Origin: Natronoplasma sp964602715
GTDB taxonomy: Archaea > Thermoplasmatota > Thermoplasmata > Halarchaeoplasmatales > Halarchaeoplasmataceae
Reading direction: 5' to 3'
Assembly: GCA_964602715.1 (NCBI GenBank)
Contig: CAZRSB010000055.1
Coordinates: 1 to 11,675 of the forward strand
DNA length: 11,675 nucleotides
Below are positions 1 through 8,321 of this stretch, in pieces. The notes beneath the pieces are model-generated. The model worked only from the letters and a program-made list of their open reading frames with translations, had not been told where the DNA came from and ran no database searches. The position numbers and the translations under genes are program-made. Numbering within the stretch: the stretch's first letter is position 1; each line of letters starts with the position of its first letter.

Positions 1-57
1 ATCTCTATCAGCCGACATTGATTTCAAATCTTCTTATTTCGGGATGAAGCCCTTACA

Positions 58-1755
58 TCAATTTCTTTTAAACCATTTTTCTATCTCTTTCTCACTAAAA
101 CTTACTATCGTGGGCCTTCCATGTGGACAGGTATAGGGATTGTTTGTTTTACCAAGTTTTTCAATAATTTTTTTTGCACTAGTCAATGAAAGTTTATCTC
201 CGGCAGTGATCGAATCATGACATGCCATATATTTTATCATCTCTTCCCTCCTCTCTTCAAGAGAATTCTCTTTCCTTTCTGCCAACTCATCGAGAACTGA
301 ATTTAATATTTCTCTTTCTTGGACTTCACCGAATATCACAGGAACACCTCTGATCCTGAAAGTGGTCTTTCCAAACGGCTCTAGATCAAACCCCAACTCC
401 TCTAACAGTTCTTCATTAGCTCTTAAAAGAGCTGCTTCTTTAGACTTTAGTTCAACAGTTTTTGGGCTCACCAGTTTTTGGCTGTCGATCTCCTGTTTTA
501 ACTCATCTTTCAGATCTTCATAATTTATTCTTTCATGTGCTGCATGTTGATCTATCACGGCCATGCCCGAAGGGGTTTCAACTACGATATATGAGTCTTT
601 CAAAAGACCGACAATTTTCATATGTGAAAGTTTTGATTCTTTTATCTCTGTCTCTTCATCCATCTCTAGCTTAGTCTGTTCACTGAGATCTTCTTTTTTT
701 TCTATATTCCCTTCTGAAGTCGTTTTTTTACTTTCACTGGTATCTACCGTGGTAGAAGGTATCAGGTTCTTTTCTAGAAGAGCTTCGTTCACACTTTCGG
801 CGATTTCATCTTTTATCTGTTCTCTTTCAAGGAATCTTATTTTAGTTTTAGTAGGATGTACGTTAACATCGATCTTTTCAGCAGCTATTTTTATATCTAG
901 AAAGGCGAGTGGATAACGACCCTTTTTCAAAAGTGTATCGTATCCCTTCACTATTCCATCTTTCAAAATGTTATTCTTGACAAATCGTGAGTTAACATAA
1001 GTAAAGATATGCTTCCTGTTAGATCTATCTATCTCTGGCTTACTTGTGTATCCTTCGACCTTCATATCTTGAAATTCTTTATCAACTTTTATCATCCTTT
1101 TAGCGACTTCTTTACCATATATGGCTTTTATATTTTCGAGCATCGTGTCGCTTTTTGGTACAAAAGTGAGTTCATTCCCATTATGGGTGAAAGAAAATTC
1201 GACATCAGGATATGCTATCGCATTCCTTGTGACCACTTCACTAATGTGGGCCAATTCTGTATTGGTTTTTTTAAGATACTTTTTTCTAGCAGGGACGTTA
1301 AAAAACAGATCTCTTACTTCGATTGAGGTACCGACTGCACATCCTGTTTCTTCTATCTCTATGATATCACTGCCTTCAAGTGTGATTTTGGTGCCTTCAA
1401 GCTGATCTTCGGTTTTTGTAAGGGCTTTGATCTTAGAAACAGATGCTATGCTCGGCAAAGCTTCACCTCTAAAACCAAGGCTGTTCAATTCATCCAAATC
1501 TTCTATATCTTCAATCTTACTAGTGGCGTGTTTTTCAAAGGCCAACTTAACTTCTTCTTTAGTCATCCCACATCCGTTGTCCTTTATTTTGATGAGTTTT
1601 TTTCCACCGTATTCAACTTCAACAGCTATCTCATCTGCTCCTGCATCCAATGAATTTTCGATCAATTCTTTGACGACAGAGGCTGGCCTTTCTATAACTT
1701 CACCAGCGGCGATCTGATTAACGGTTTCTTTAGATAATTTTTTAATTCTACTCAT
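58..1755 (-). CDS. mutL: DNA mismatch repair protein MutL (endonuclease type)
   Basis: MutL couples mismatch recognition by MutS to strand removal. The 565 residues show the full family layout. The N-terminal GHKL ATPase has E30 and N34 (KELIENSLDAGA), DNGCGM at 59-64, ATSK at 77-80 and GFRGEAL at 94-100, followed by the transducer domain with VNVHP at 297-301. A charged linker covers about 332-375. The C-terminal dimerisation domain carries the metal-binding endonuclease motif DQHAAHERINYE at 402-413, ACHDS at 511-515 and CPHGRP at 543-548. It is therefore a nicking MutL, as in most bacteria without MutH, not the E. coli type. The ATG lies one base after the mutS stop, with GGAG about 13 bases upstream inside the mutS end, so expression probably depends on the mutS transcript. 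Nothing looks broken. Length is slightly below the usual 600 or so because the linker is short. Confidence 0.97.
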   Translation of the reverse strand: MSRIKKLSKETVNQIAAGEVIERPASVVKELIENSLDAGADEIAVEVEYGGKKLIKIKDNGCGMTKEEVKLAFEKHATSKIEDIEDLDELNSLGFRGEALPSIASVSKIKALTKTEDQLEGTKITLEGSDIIEIEETGCAVGTSIEVRDLFFNVPARKKYLKKTNTELAHISEVVTRNAIAYPDVEFSFTHNGNELTFVPKSDTMLENIKAIYGKEVAKRMIKVDKEFQDMKVEGYTSKPEIDRSNRKHIFTYVNSRFVKNNILKDGIVKGYDTLLKKGRYPLAFLDIKIAAEKIDVNVHPTKTKIRFLEREQIKDEIAESVNEALLEKNLIPSTTVDTSESKKTTSEGNIEKKEDLSEQTKLEMDEETEIKESKLSHMKIVGLLKDSYIVVETPSGMAVIDQHAAHERINYEDLKDELKQEIDSQKLVSPKTVELKSKEAALLRANEELLEELGFDLEPFGKTTFRIRGVPVIFGEVQEREILNSVLDELAERKENSLEERREEMIKYMACHDSITAGDKLSLTSAKKIIEKLGKTNNPYTCPHGRPTIVSFSEKEIEKWFKRN

Positions 1756-1756
1756 T

Positions 1757-4375
1757 TTATTCTTCAGTCTCCTTTTTTAATTTCCATAACTCATTTAGTG
1801 CATCTAAGGGAGTCAAATTCTCCACGTCTAATCCTTTTACTTTTTCAACTACAGGATGAGATTCTGAGTGAGTTTTACCATCCTTATCTATATCGAAAAC
1901 CATCTGGGTAAATTTTGGCCCATCCTGGTTTTCCATTTTTATTGTATGATCGTCTTCTATCTGTCTCAAAACATCATGAGAACGTTCCAATACGGGTTCT
2001 GGTAAACCTGCTAGAGAAGCCACATGTATACCATAACTTTCATCAGTACTGCCTTCCCTCACCTTCCTTAAAAATTTTATTTCCCCTCCTGTGTCTTTAG
2101 CTGCAACGTGCAAATTCTTTACGTTGTTCAATGACCTCTCTAGTTCAGTGATCTCGTGATAGTGAGTGGCAAATAGAGTCTTAGCTTTGATATCACTGCA
2201 GATGTACTCGGTTACGGCCCAAGCTATACTCAATCCATCGAAAGTGCTAGTTCCACTACCGATCTCATCCAATAATATTAAACTGTCTTCTGAGGCATTA
2301 TGAAGTATATTTGCCAATTCAACCATCTCTACCATAAAGGTGGATCTTCCTTTTGTCAGATCATCAAGAGCTCCTACTCTTGTAAAAATCCTATCTACAA
2401 CCCCTATTTTTGCTTCCTCTGCTGGTACAAAACAACCTACTTGGGCCATAAGAGTGATGAGAGCTACTTGTCTCATGTAAGTTGATTTCCCGGACATGTT
2501 AGGACCTGTAATTATCAAGAACTGATTGTTTTTATCATCTAATTCGGCATCATTAGGAACGAAATTTTCTTCTATGGTTTTTTCTACCACTGGATGTCGT
2601 CCTTCTTTTATCTCTATTTTACCTTCGGGAAAGACCTCTGGTCTATTATAATTATTTTTTATCGCTACATCTGCAAATGTTGAGAGAACGTCGAGTTCAG
2701 CTAAAGCCTCTGCACTCTTTTGAAATCTCTCCGCTTCATCTCCAACTTTCTCTCTTAGGTTTTTAAAAAGTTCGTACTCAAGAGCTTCAGTTTTCTCTTC
2801 TGCACTTATGATTTCCTCTTCTTTTTCTTTCAATTCTTGGGTGTAATATCTTTCAGCATTTTTAAGGGTTTGTTTCCGGGAAAAATAGTCCGGGACTTTT
2901 TCCGTTTTAGATTTTGGGACTTCTAGATAATAACCATGTACCTTGTTATATCCTACTTTTAACTTATCTATACCTGTTTGTTCTCTTTCTTTAGCCTCTA
3001 AATCATTTATCCATTCCTTACCCTCTTTCGCCTTCTTTTTAAGTTCATCTAATTTCTCGTCGTATCCCTCTTTAATTATCCCACCTTCCTTGACTGTGAC
3101 AGGTGGATTTTCTACTATCGCTGATTCTATTTCCATCCTGATCTGAGAAAGCGGATCGATCCTTTCATCGATCTCCTTTAGCTTATCATATTTTTTACCT
3201 TCAGTTTTTGTTTCCTTCAGTAAACTCTTGATCGGAGGAAGCTTTGACAATGTATCCTTTATTGCGAGAAGATCTCTAGCATCAGCATTACCATATACCA
3301 CACGACTGATGAGCCTTTCGATGTCATAAAGTCCTTCCATTTCTTCTCTTAAATCGTCTCTAAGGAAGATACTATCTGTTAATATGTCGATAGAATCAAG
3401 TCTTTTCTCGATCTTGTCGATATCCAATAAGGGTTGTTGGAGCCAGTTTCTCAATTTCCGAGAGCCCATAGCGGTTATAGTATCATCTAGGACATGAAGC
3501 AAAGTTCCCTTTTTACTTCTCTCCCTTAAACTTCTGAATATTTCTAAATTTTTTAAGGTGGTAGCATCTAATGTCATGTATTGGTCTGGCGTATAAGATC
3601 GTAGACGTCTAACATAATCCATCGTTCTTTTTTGAGTTTCTTCTAAGTAATCAAGGACCGCTCCAGCTGCTTTCACCGCTTGTTTTCTTTCTTCAAGACC
3701 CAAAGCTTCCAAAGAATCGGTACCAAAATGATCTTTCAATTTGCTCTCCGCCATGTGGAAGGCATCCTCCCTGTGAGAGTGGATCATCATCTCGTTTTCT
3801 TGTCCGAGTTCTTTCAAAAAAGCTTCGTCCTGCTCTAAACTTCTTGATAGAATGCATTCTGTTGGTTCATATCTTAAAATTTCTGAAAACATATCTCCTT
3901 TATCTTCAACTTCTGTAGTGAAGAAGTCTCCTGTAGAGATATCTACAGCAGAAATACCATATTTTTCTGAAGATTCGGATCCATATATACACATCAAAAA
4001 GTTATTGTCTGAACTTTCAAGTAGATTCTCGTCGACCACAGTCCCGGGTGTAACGACTCTTACTACCTCTCTATCTACGATGCCGCTAGCTTCATCTGGA
4101 TCCTGAGTCTGTTCAGCTATGGCCACTGTATAACCTTTATGGATCAATCGTTGAAGGTAACTCTCCACTGAATGATAAGGTACGCCAGCCATGGGAGTGG
4201 GATCATCACCGTCCCTATCTCTTGAAGTTAAGGTGATATCCAACTCATCAGATGCTATCTTTGCATCCTCGTCGAACATCTCGTAAAAATCACCCATCCT
4301 GAAGAACACTATAGAATCTTTGTGTTCATTTTTTATTTCATAATATTGCTCCATCATAGGAGTTAGTTCGCTCAA
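1757..4375 (-). CDS. mutS: DNA mismatch repair protein MutS (MutS1 type)
   Basis: This ATPase clamp finds mismatches and small loops and recruits MutL. At 872 residues it is a full-length MutS1. The N-terminal domain carries the mismatch-wedging F-x-E as F30-Y31-E32. The connector, lever (about 260-560) and clamp regions follow, with a charged helical stretch at 435-470. The ATPase domain has Walker A GPNMSGKST at 624-632, STFMVEM at 678-684, Walker B LILLDEIGSGTS at 699-710 and the ATHYHE switch at 736-741. The last 25 residues (LTPLDALNELWKLKK) match the C-terminal oligomerisation tail of bacterial MutS. The start is TTG: it is preceded by GGAGG at 4386-4390 with a 10-base spacer, and the family N-terminus begins here. 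The wedge residues separate it from MutS2 and from the eukaryotic-like archaeal MutS families. It precedes mutL by one base. Confidence 0.97.
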   Translation of the reverse strand: MSELTPMMEQYYEIKNEHKDSIVFFRMGDFYEMFDEDAKIASDELDITLTSRDRDGDDPTPMAGVPYHSVESYLQRLIHKGYTVAIAEQTQDPDEASGIVDREVVRVVTPGTVVDENLLESSDNNFLMCIYGSESSEKYGISAVDISTGDFFTTEVEDKGDMFSEILRYEPTECILSRSLEQDEAFLKELGQENEMMIHSHREDAFHMAESKLKDHFGTDSLEALGLEERKQAVKAAGAVLDYLEETQKRTMDYVRRLRSYTPDQYMTLDATTLKNLEIFRSLRERSKKGTLLHVLDDTITAMGSRKLRNWLQQPLLDIDKIEKRLDSIDILTDSIFLRDDLREEMEGLYDIERLISRVVYGNADARDLLAIKDTLSKLPPIKSLLKETKTEGKKYDKLKEIDERIDPLSQIRMEIESAIVENPPVTVKEGGIIKEGYDEKLDELKKKAKEGKEWINDLEAKEREQTGIDKLKVGYNKVHGYYLEVPKSKTEKVPDYFSRKQTLKNAERYYTQELKEKEEEIISAEEKTEALEYELFKNLREKVGDEAERFQKSAEALAELDVLSTFADVAIKNNYNRPEVFPEGKIEIKEGRHPVVEKTIEENFVPNDAELDDKNNQFLIITGPNMSGKSTYMRQVALITLMAQVGCFVPAEEAKIGVVDRIFTRVGALDDLTKGRSTFMVEMVELANILHNASEDSLILLDEIGSGTSTFDGLSIAWAVTEYICSDIKAKTLFATHYHEITELERSLNNVKNLHVAAKDTGGEIKFLRKVREGSTDESYGIHVASLAGLPEPVLERSHDVLRQIEDDHTIKMENQDGPKFTQMVFDIDKDGKTHSESHPVVEKVKGLDVENLTPLDALNELWKLKKETEE

Positions 4376-4385
4376 GAATCCGTTA

Positions 4386-4390
4386 CCTCC
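4386..4390 (-). promoter_or_regulatory. Shine-Dalgarno of mutS
   Basis: The minus strand reads AAAAGGAGGTAAC here. GGAGG ends 10 bases before the TTG codon of mutS and decides that unusual start. Most other genes in the window have no comparable site. Confidence 0.8.
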
Positions 4391-4429
4391 TTTTATTTTT
4401 CTGACTACAGTCTGAATTTAGAGATATGG

Positions 4430-4437
4430 TTATAAAT
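4430..4437 (-). promoter_or_regulatory. TATA box of the mutSL operon
   Basis: ATTTATAA on the minus strand lies about 55 bases ahead of the mutS start. Archaeal spacing would put the transcript start near 4405 and give a leader of about 30 bases that contains the Shine-Dalgarno. This implies mutSL can be transcribed separately from the helicase gene upstream, whose stop codon is close by at 4453. Confidence 0.55.
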
Positions 4438-4452
4438 CTTTTTGAACATCTC

Positions 4453-6057
4453 TTAGAAATTCATCAGCTTTTTCTGTTCAGAAACTATCTTTTTCCGTAA
4501 TGACTGTATTTTTTTCTTGGGCTCCTGACTTTTTTCTAATCTTTCTTTTAACTGATAAACATGATCAAACATCTTCCTTTCTTCATTATAACTTTTCCAC
4601 TGATAAATCTCATCTTTTGAGTCAACAGTTAGAAGCACATATACTTTACCAGGCATATTATTTCTTCCTGTTCTCCCTTTCCTTTGGATATACCTTATAG
4701 CTGAAGGAACTGGTTCATAAAATATGACAAGCTCATTACTAGGTATGTCCAATCCTTCCTCGCCTATACTAGTTGAAACTAAAACATTTATATCTTCATT
4801 TTCGAACTTTTCTATCACTCTTTTTTGCTCATCTTGAGACATACCTTCTCTATCTGCGTTTTCTGACTGTCCAACTAATCTCGCGGGATTGACCTCTTCA
4901 AATCCTTTTAATTCTTTTACCAAATGATCTACAGTATCTCTATATTGGGCGAATATCATCGCCTTACCTTCACCTAATTCGTCTCTCAAAATATTTTTTA
5001 ATCTGTCTAACTTTTTATTGATGTCGATAGGCATGGTTTTGAGGTCCAATAACTTCTCTCCGACCTCATCGAATTTGTCTTTTTTTCTGATATACTTAGA
5101 AGCTCTACTGTCTTCTTCTTTGAGCTTTAGAAAATAACTATGAGCAGAATCGATACCCTGAGTTAAAATAAGTTCTTTAAGGTGCATCAATTTAATAGTA
5201 GCCGCAGCTAGAGATAATGCATGATAGAGATATCCTGGGCTATTTTTCTTTTTTATCCTTGTCTGAAGGTTTTCTTGCAGATCTATCAAGACAGACTTTC
5301 CTATATTATCAAAATCCTTCATTCTTAATCGTTTTGAATACTTTTTCAAGTCGGTTAGAAAGTTTTCCAGTACATCATCTAGTTTTCCTTCTATCATCTT
5401 GATTTCTTCACTTTTTTCTATTTTTATCCATCGGATCATCTTGTCAGAGACAAACGGTTTGACGTCATCTGAATCTTCTTTCCTCACCTCTATTTTTTCT
5501 ATGTATAGATTTGCACAGACTTCAACAAGGTCATCAAACGAAGTAGCGGGAGAAGCTGTTAATCCTAAAAACTGTGCTCTTTCTTTACAAGCTTTTGCTA
5601 TCTCGACATAAGCATAATCTCCGCTGGCTCTATGTGCCTCATCAAAGATCATCAAACCTATTACTGATAAGTTTACGTACTTCAGATCGTTGTTTACCAC
5701 CTGAGGTGTAGCAAAATATACCTCATAATTTTGATCCCATATCTCTTTTCGCTCATCAGGAGTAAATAATTCTCCGGTTATGAGTTTTAGTTTATCTTCC
5801 TCAATATTTGTTACGTTAGAGACAAGATCTCTGTGCTGTTCGCACAGAGGCTTGGTAGGAGCCATAAAAATGGTTTTTATGCCTTTCTCTAGTTTTTCTC
5901 CTAGTAGATATACACCTATCAGGGTTTTCCCAAGTCCAGTAGGTAGCACCACTAAGGAGTTGTTTACTTTTATTTTCTTAAAAATATCTATTTGGTAGTC
6001 TCTCTTTTCCACATCGTTGTGTTTTATAATCGAGGGTATTTCGTCTTTTCTCATCAC
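4453..6057 (-). CDS. Hef/FANCM-family DNA helicase, helicase-only form
   Basis: This is a superfamily 2 helicase of the archaeal Hef (FANCM/MPH1) type, which works on stalled forks and branched DNA. Visible motifs are Q-like RDYQ at 19-22, motif I PTGLGKT at 39-45, Ia APTKPL at 66-71, DEAH at 139-142, TASPAT at 167-172, IFAQYRDT at 368-375, STSIGEEGLDIP at 428-439 and QRKGRTGR at 458-465. The helical insert between the two RecA lobes (about 215-345) is typical of Hef. Classical euryarchaeal Hef is about 750 residues, with a C-terminal XPF/ERCC4 nuclease and (HhH)2 domain. This protein stops after a lysine-rich helix at 534, and only 77 bases separate it from mutS, so no nuclease is encoded here. 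The start is ATG-ATG with no Shine-Dalgarno. A TATA-like TTTTACAATA about 20-29 bases upstream suggests a leaderless transcript. Confidence 0.92.
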   Translation of the reverse strand: MMRKDEIPSIIKHNDVEKRDYQIDIFKKIKVNNSLVVLPTGLGKTLIGVYLLGEKLEKGIKTIFMAPTKPLCEQHRDLVSNVTNIEEDKLKLITGELFTPDERKEIWDQNYEVYFATPQVVNNDLKYVNLSVIGLMIFDEAHRASGDYAYVEIAKACKERAQFLGLTASPATSFDDLVEVCANLYIEKIEVRKEDSDDVKPFVSDKMIRWIKIEKSEEIKMIEGKLDDVLENFLTDLKKYSKRLRMKDFDNIGKSVLIDLQENLQTRIKKKNSPGYLYHALSLAAATIKLMHLKELILTQGIDSAHSYFLKLKEEDSRASKYIRKKDKFDEVGEKLLDLKTMPIDINKKLDRLKNILRDELGEGKAMIFAQYRDTVDHLVKELKGFEEVNPARLVGQSENADREGMSQDEQKRVIEKFENEDINVLVSTSIGEEGLDIPSNELVIFYEPVPSAIRYIQRKGRTGRNNMPGKVYVLLTVDSKDEIYQWKSYNEERKMFDHVYQLKERLEKSQEPKKKIQSLRKKIVSEQKKLMNF

Positions 6058-6111
6058 AGATAAATAAAAGAGATATTGTAAAAGTTTTTCTCACCTACAG
6101 ATGAAGATTGA

Positions 6112-7314
6112 TCATCTAAAATGTATGATTCCTAACAGACTAGCTAAAGCAGCTCCGATCGAGTTGAATATCATATCAAAGACTGTGTCTTCAAGACCGT
6201 ACTGCATGTTGGTCCCAAAAATTTGATCTGCTAAAAATTCATAAGTTTCCCAGATCACAGATAATCCTAGCAAAAATAAGATCAAAACAATGGGTATAAG
6301 GGACAAAGGAATATCAATCAATTCTGATGAACTTTGGAATGCCAATAAAACTGTGAAAGCTATAAATGCTAATATAGAAGCGGAAAAGGTGTGCGTGAAT
6401 ATATCCCACCACCAAACATTGTCATAATATCCTCTGATACCGCCGAGCACATGGAAGAAAAATGCTAAGCTGATCCAGAGTATCAGCACTGATGGAAAAG
6501 GCAAATCAGTTATTTTTTTGAATAGATGTGGCATCATAGTCAACCCAAATGAGATCACGCCAGACCAAAACCATCTAGCATCACCTATATACAGGGCATA
6601 CGATGTGAGGATGATTATACCGATCTGAACGAAGATCGATAAAACGCCAATTAGGTTATTCTTACCGGTTTGAAATTTTGAATCGAATAGAGCCTTCAAT
6701 TGTTTTTGAAATTTTTTCACATGAATTTTAGGTTCCAGCTTAAGACTTTTAAAGATCTCAAAATCCATTTTAGTACCGACTAGAGTAAAAAAATCTCCGA
6801 TGATCAGGCTCCCTCCTGCTAGGAAGATTAGATTCATCATGAAATATCTATTTTCTTCCAAAAAACCAGTATCAAAATATCGATCACTCATAAATTCTCC
6901 AATTAGGAGTAGCCCGCTTCCTGCTAAAGAGAATATCATGAGGAAAAAGAAAGAGAATTGAAAATTGGTTTTTATTATATTACTTTTTGTGAGGCTCAAG
7001 AGGCATAAAAGACCAAGAGAAGGGATGAATAAAAGCAATAAAAATCTAAAACCAAAAAGGGTATTTCTAAGATTATATGAGATTCCGCTTATTCCAAAAA
7101 GTAAGGGAAGAAGAAACAAAGCAGAAAATTTAAGTTTTAAAAAAGAAGTTTCTTTTTTTTCCATCATATGTGTAGCTCCGAATAAAGAAACAAGGGTGAC
7201 AGTTCCGAAGGACATCCAAATGATATCTAATCTTCCTAAGATTAAAATTATAGATAGAACTGCTACAACCACAAGCAAATTCATAGCTGCTTTATGGACT
7301 TTTGTCCTTCCCAT
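6112..7314 (-). CDS. Polytopic membrane protein with YjdF/DUF2238-like C-terminal region
   Basis: This 400-residue protein has about 11-12 hydrophobic segments, near 12-28, 33-49, 63-79, 88-107, 118-138, 158-178, 221-241, 246-262, 274-291, 308-326, 337-355 and 380-397. A basic cytoplasmic-looking loop at 182-220 separates two halves. The C-terminal half resembles YjdF/DUF2238 proteins: a conserved-looking WWWDIFTHTFSAS (301-313), then WETYEF..D (355-363) and a Gly-x-Glu-Asp-Thr-x3-Asp motif with a following N-x2-G (373-387). Polar D, H and E residues sit inside or beside membrane segments, which could mean an enzyme active site or metal site, but no biochemical function is known to me. It lies 54 bases upstream of the helicase gene on the same strand, with a TATA box placed for a leaderless start. 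Confidence 0.75.
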   Translation of the reverse strand: MGRTKVHKAAMNLLVVVAVLSIILILGRLDIIWMSFGTVTLVSLFGATHMMEKKETSFLKLKFSALFLLPLLFGISGISYNLRNTLFGFRFLLLLFIPSLGLLCLLSLTKSNIIKTNFQFSFFFLMIFSLAGSGLLLIGEFMSDRYFDTGFLEENRYFMMNLIFLAGGSLIIGDFFTLVGTKMDFEIFKSLKLEPKIHVKKFQKQLKALFDSKFQTGKNNLIGVLSIFVQIGIIILTSYALYIGDARWFWSGVISFGLTMMPHLFKKITDLPFPSVLILWISLAFFFHVLGGIRGYYDNVWWWDIFTHTFSASILAFIAFTVLLAFQSSSELIDIPLSLIPIVLILFLLGLSVIWETYEFLADQIFGTNMQYGLEDTVFDMIFNSIGAALASLLGIIHFR

Positions 7315-7340
7315 ATGACTACTTTAAGTTCAACATATCT

Positions 7341-7346
7341 ATATAT
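7341..7346 (-). promoter_or_regulatory. TATA box for the YjdF-like membrane protein gene
   Basis: The minus strand reads AGATATATAG, with TATATA at -27 to -32 from the ATG at 7314. That spacing makes the start codon itself, or a base very near it, the transcript start. No Shine-Dalgarno is present, which agrees with leaderless translation. Confidence 0.55.
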
Positions 7347-7403
7347 CTTTTGCCTTTTATTTTCTCGATATAACTTCTGATCCTAATAAAATCATTGAAA
7401 AAT

Positions 7404-7411
7404 AATTTATA
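7404..7411 (+). promoter_or_regulatory. TATA box for the PAP2-family gene
   Basis: AATTTATA lies 25-32 bases ahead of the ATG at 7436, the spacing expected of a leaderless archaeal gene. It faces away from the opposite TATA box at 7341-7346, so the 121-base gap at 7315-7435 is a compact divergent promoter region. Confidence 0.5.
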
Positions 7412-7435
7412 CGACCACACAGGTCCAGATGAACG

Positions 7436-8293
7436 ATGGAACCTATACATCAGGCACTCATTTGGTTTGTACCGGGTCTTATCGTTCTTATCTGCGCCTC
7501 TATTCTTATCTTTGATGAAGACAATAAAGTCAATATCGATTCTTTCAAACGATCTCTTTGGAGATCTAGAGGACCTCTTTCTCTTATTTTTGTTATTGGT
7601 TTAGCCCTTCAGGTTGAGAATCTACTCCAAGATCTTTTCGAGCCAGGATTCAGAGTGTCAGATGCGGTATATCGGTTTGAAGGAGTGTCTCATATAGTTT
7701 GGATGCAAGAGACCCTTGATAATCAAATTCTAGTGCATGCTTCTTCGATCTTTTACGTTCTAGGTTTTTCTTTTTTTGTTGCTATGATACCGATCTTTTT
7801 TATGTTAAGAGAGGAGATCGAATTAGTTGATGAGTTCGCTAAAGCTTTAACGGTAAATTATATCTTTTTAATAGCAGGATATCTATCTCTCCATCTTGTA
7901 GTAACTTCACATCAGTCAGGGGCAGTGGATGCTCTCATGTATGAACACGAACAGTATTATGCTCTTATTCAATTAGTAAATCGACCTGTAAATTGCTGGC
8001 CTAGCGGACATACCAGCATACCTTTCACCATTACTCTCATCTCAGTATATAGTACTAAATTAAAAAGACTTTCGAGATTCAGTATGGTCTTTACTGCTAT
8101 CACTATAATTATCATACTTTACCTTGGTGTACATTGGGTGATTGATATCCCAGGGGGGATAATGGTGGGGATCATAGCGTATTGGGTAGCTTCTAAGGGA
8201 AAGTTGGACTCTGTTTTTGAAAAGATAACTGATCCAGTCGAAAAATATACTTCGATATTAGCTGAAAGATTAAAAGACCGAAAAAGAAATTAG
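7436..8293 (+). CDS. PAP2-superfamily membrane phosphatase/phosphotransferase
   Basis: This integral membrane protein of 285 residues has the two best-kept PAP2 motifs. The central one is RPVNCWPSGH at 183-192, with PSGH histidine 192. The last is GVHWVIDIPGG at 231-241, with the nucleophilic histidine at 233 and its aspartate partner at 237. The spelling VNCWPSGH resembles the inositol-phosphorylceramide/sphingomyelin-synthase branch (NCFPS.H) more than soluble acid phosphatases, so a lipid phosphotransferase or lipid phosphate phosphatase is likely. The substrate cannot be read from sequence. Hydrophobic segments lie near 7-26, 46-60, 100-122, 140-157, 193-206, 217-230 and 234-251, with a charged cytoplasmic tail. 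The start has no clear Shine-Dalgarno but a well-placed TATA box. amzA follows 28 bases later on the same strand. Confidence 0.88.
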   Translation: MEPIHQALIWFVPGLIVLICASILIFDEDNKVNIDSFKRSLWRSRGPLSLIFVIGLALQVENLLQDLFEPGFRVSDAVYRFEGVSHIVWMQETLDNQILVHASSIFYVLGFSFFVAMIPIFFMLREEIELVDEFAKALTVNYIFLIAGYLSLHLVVTSHQSGAVDALMYEHEQYYALIQLVNRPVNCWPSGHTSIPFTITLISVYSTKLKRLSRFSMVFTAITIIIILYLGVHWVIDIPGGIMVGIIAYWVASKGKLDSVFEKITDPVEKYTSILAERLKDRKRN

Positions 8294-8321
8294 CTTAAAG
8301 AACGTTATAAAATCGAAAAGT

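Noticed and set aside
6058..6117. Terminator hairpin between the YjdF-like gene and the helicase gene (AGATGA/TCATCT)
   Set aside because: The six-base stem overlaps the stop codon and is followed by no T run, so it is too weak to call.
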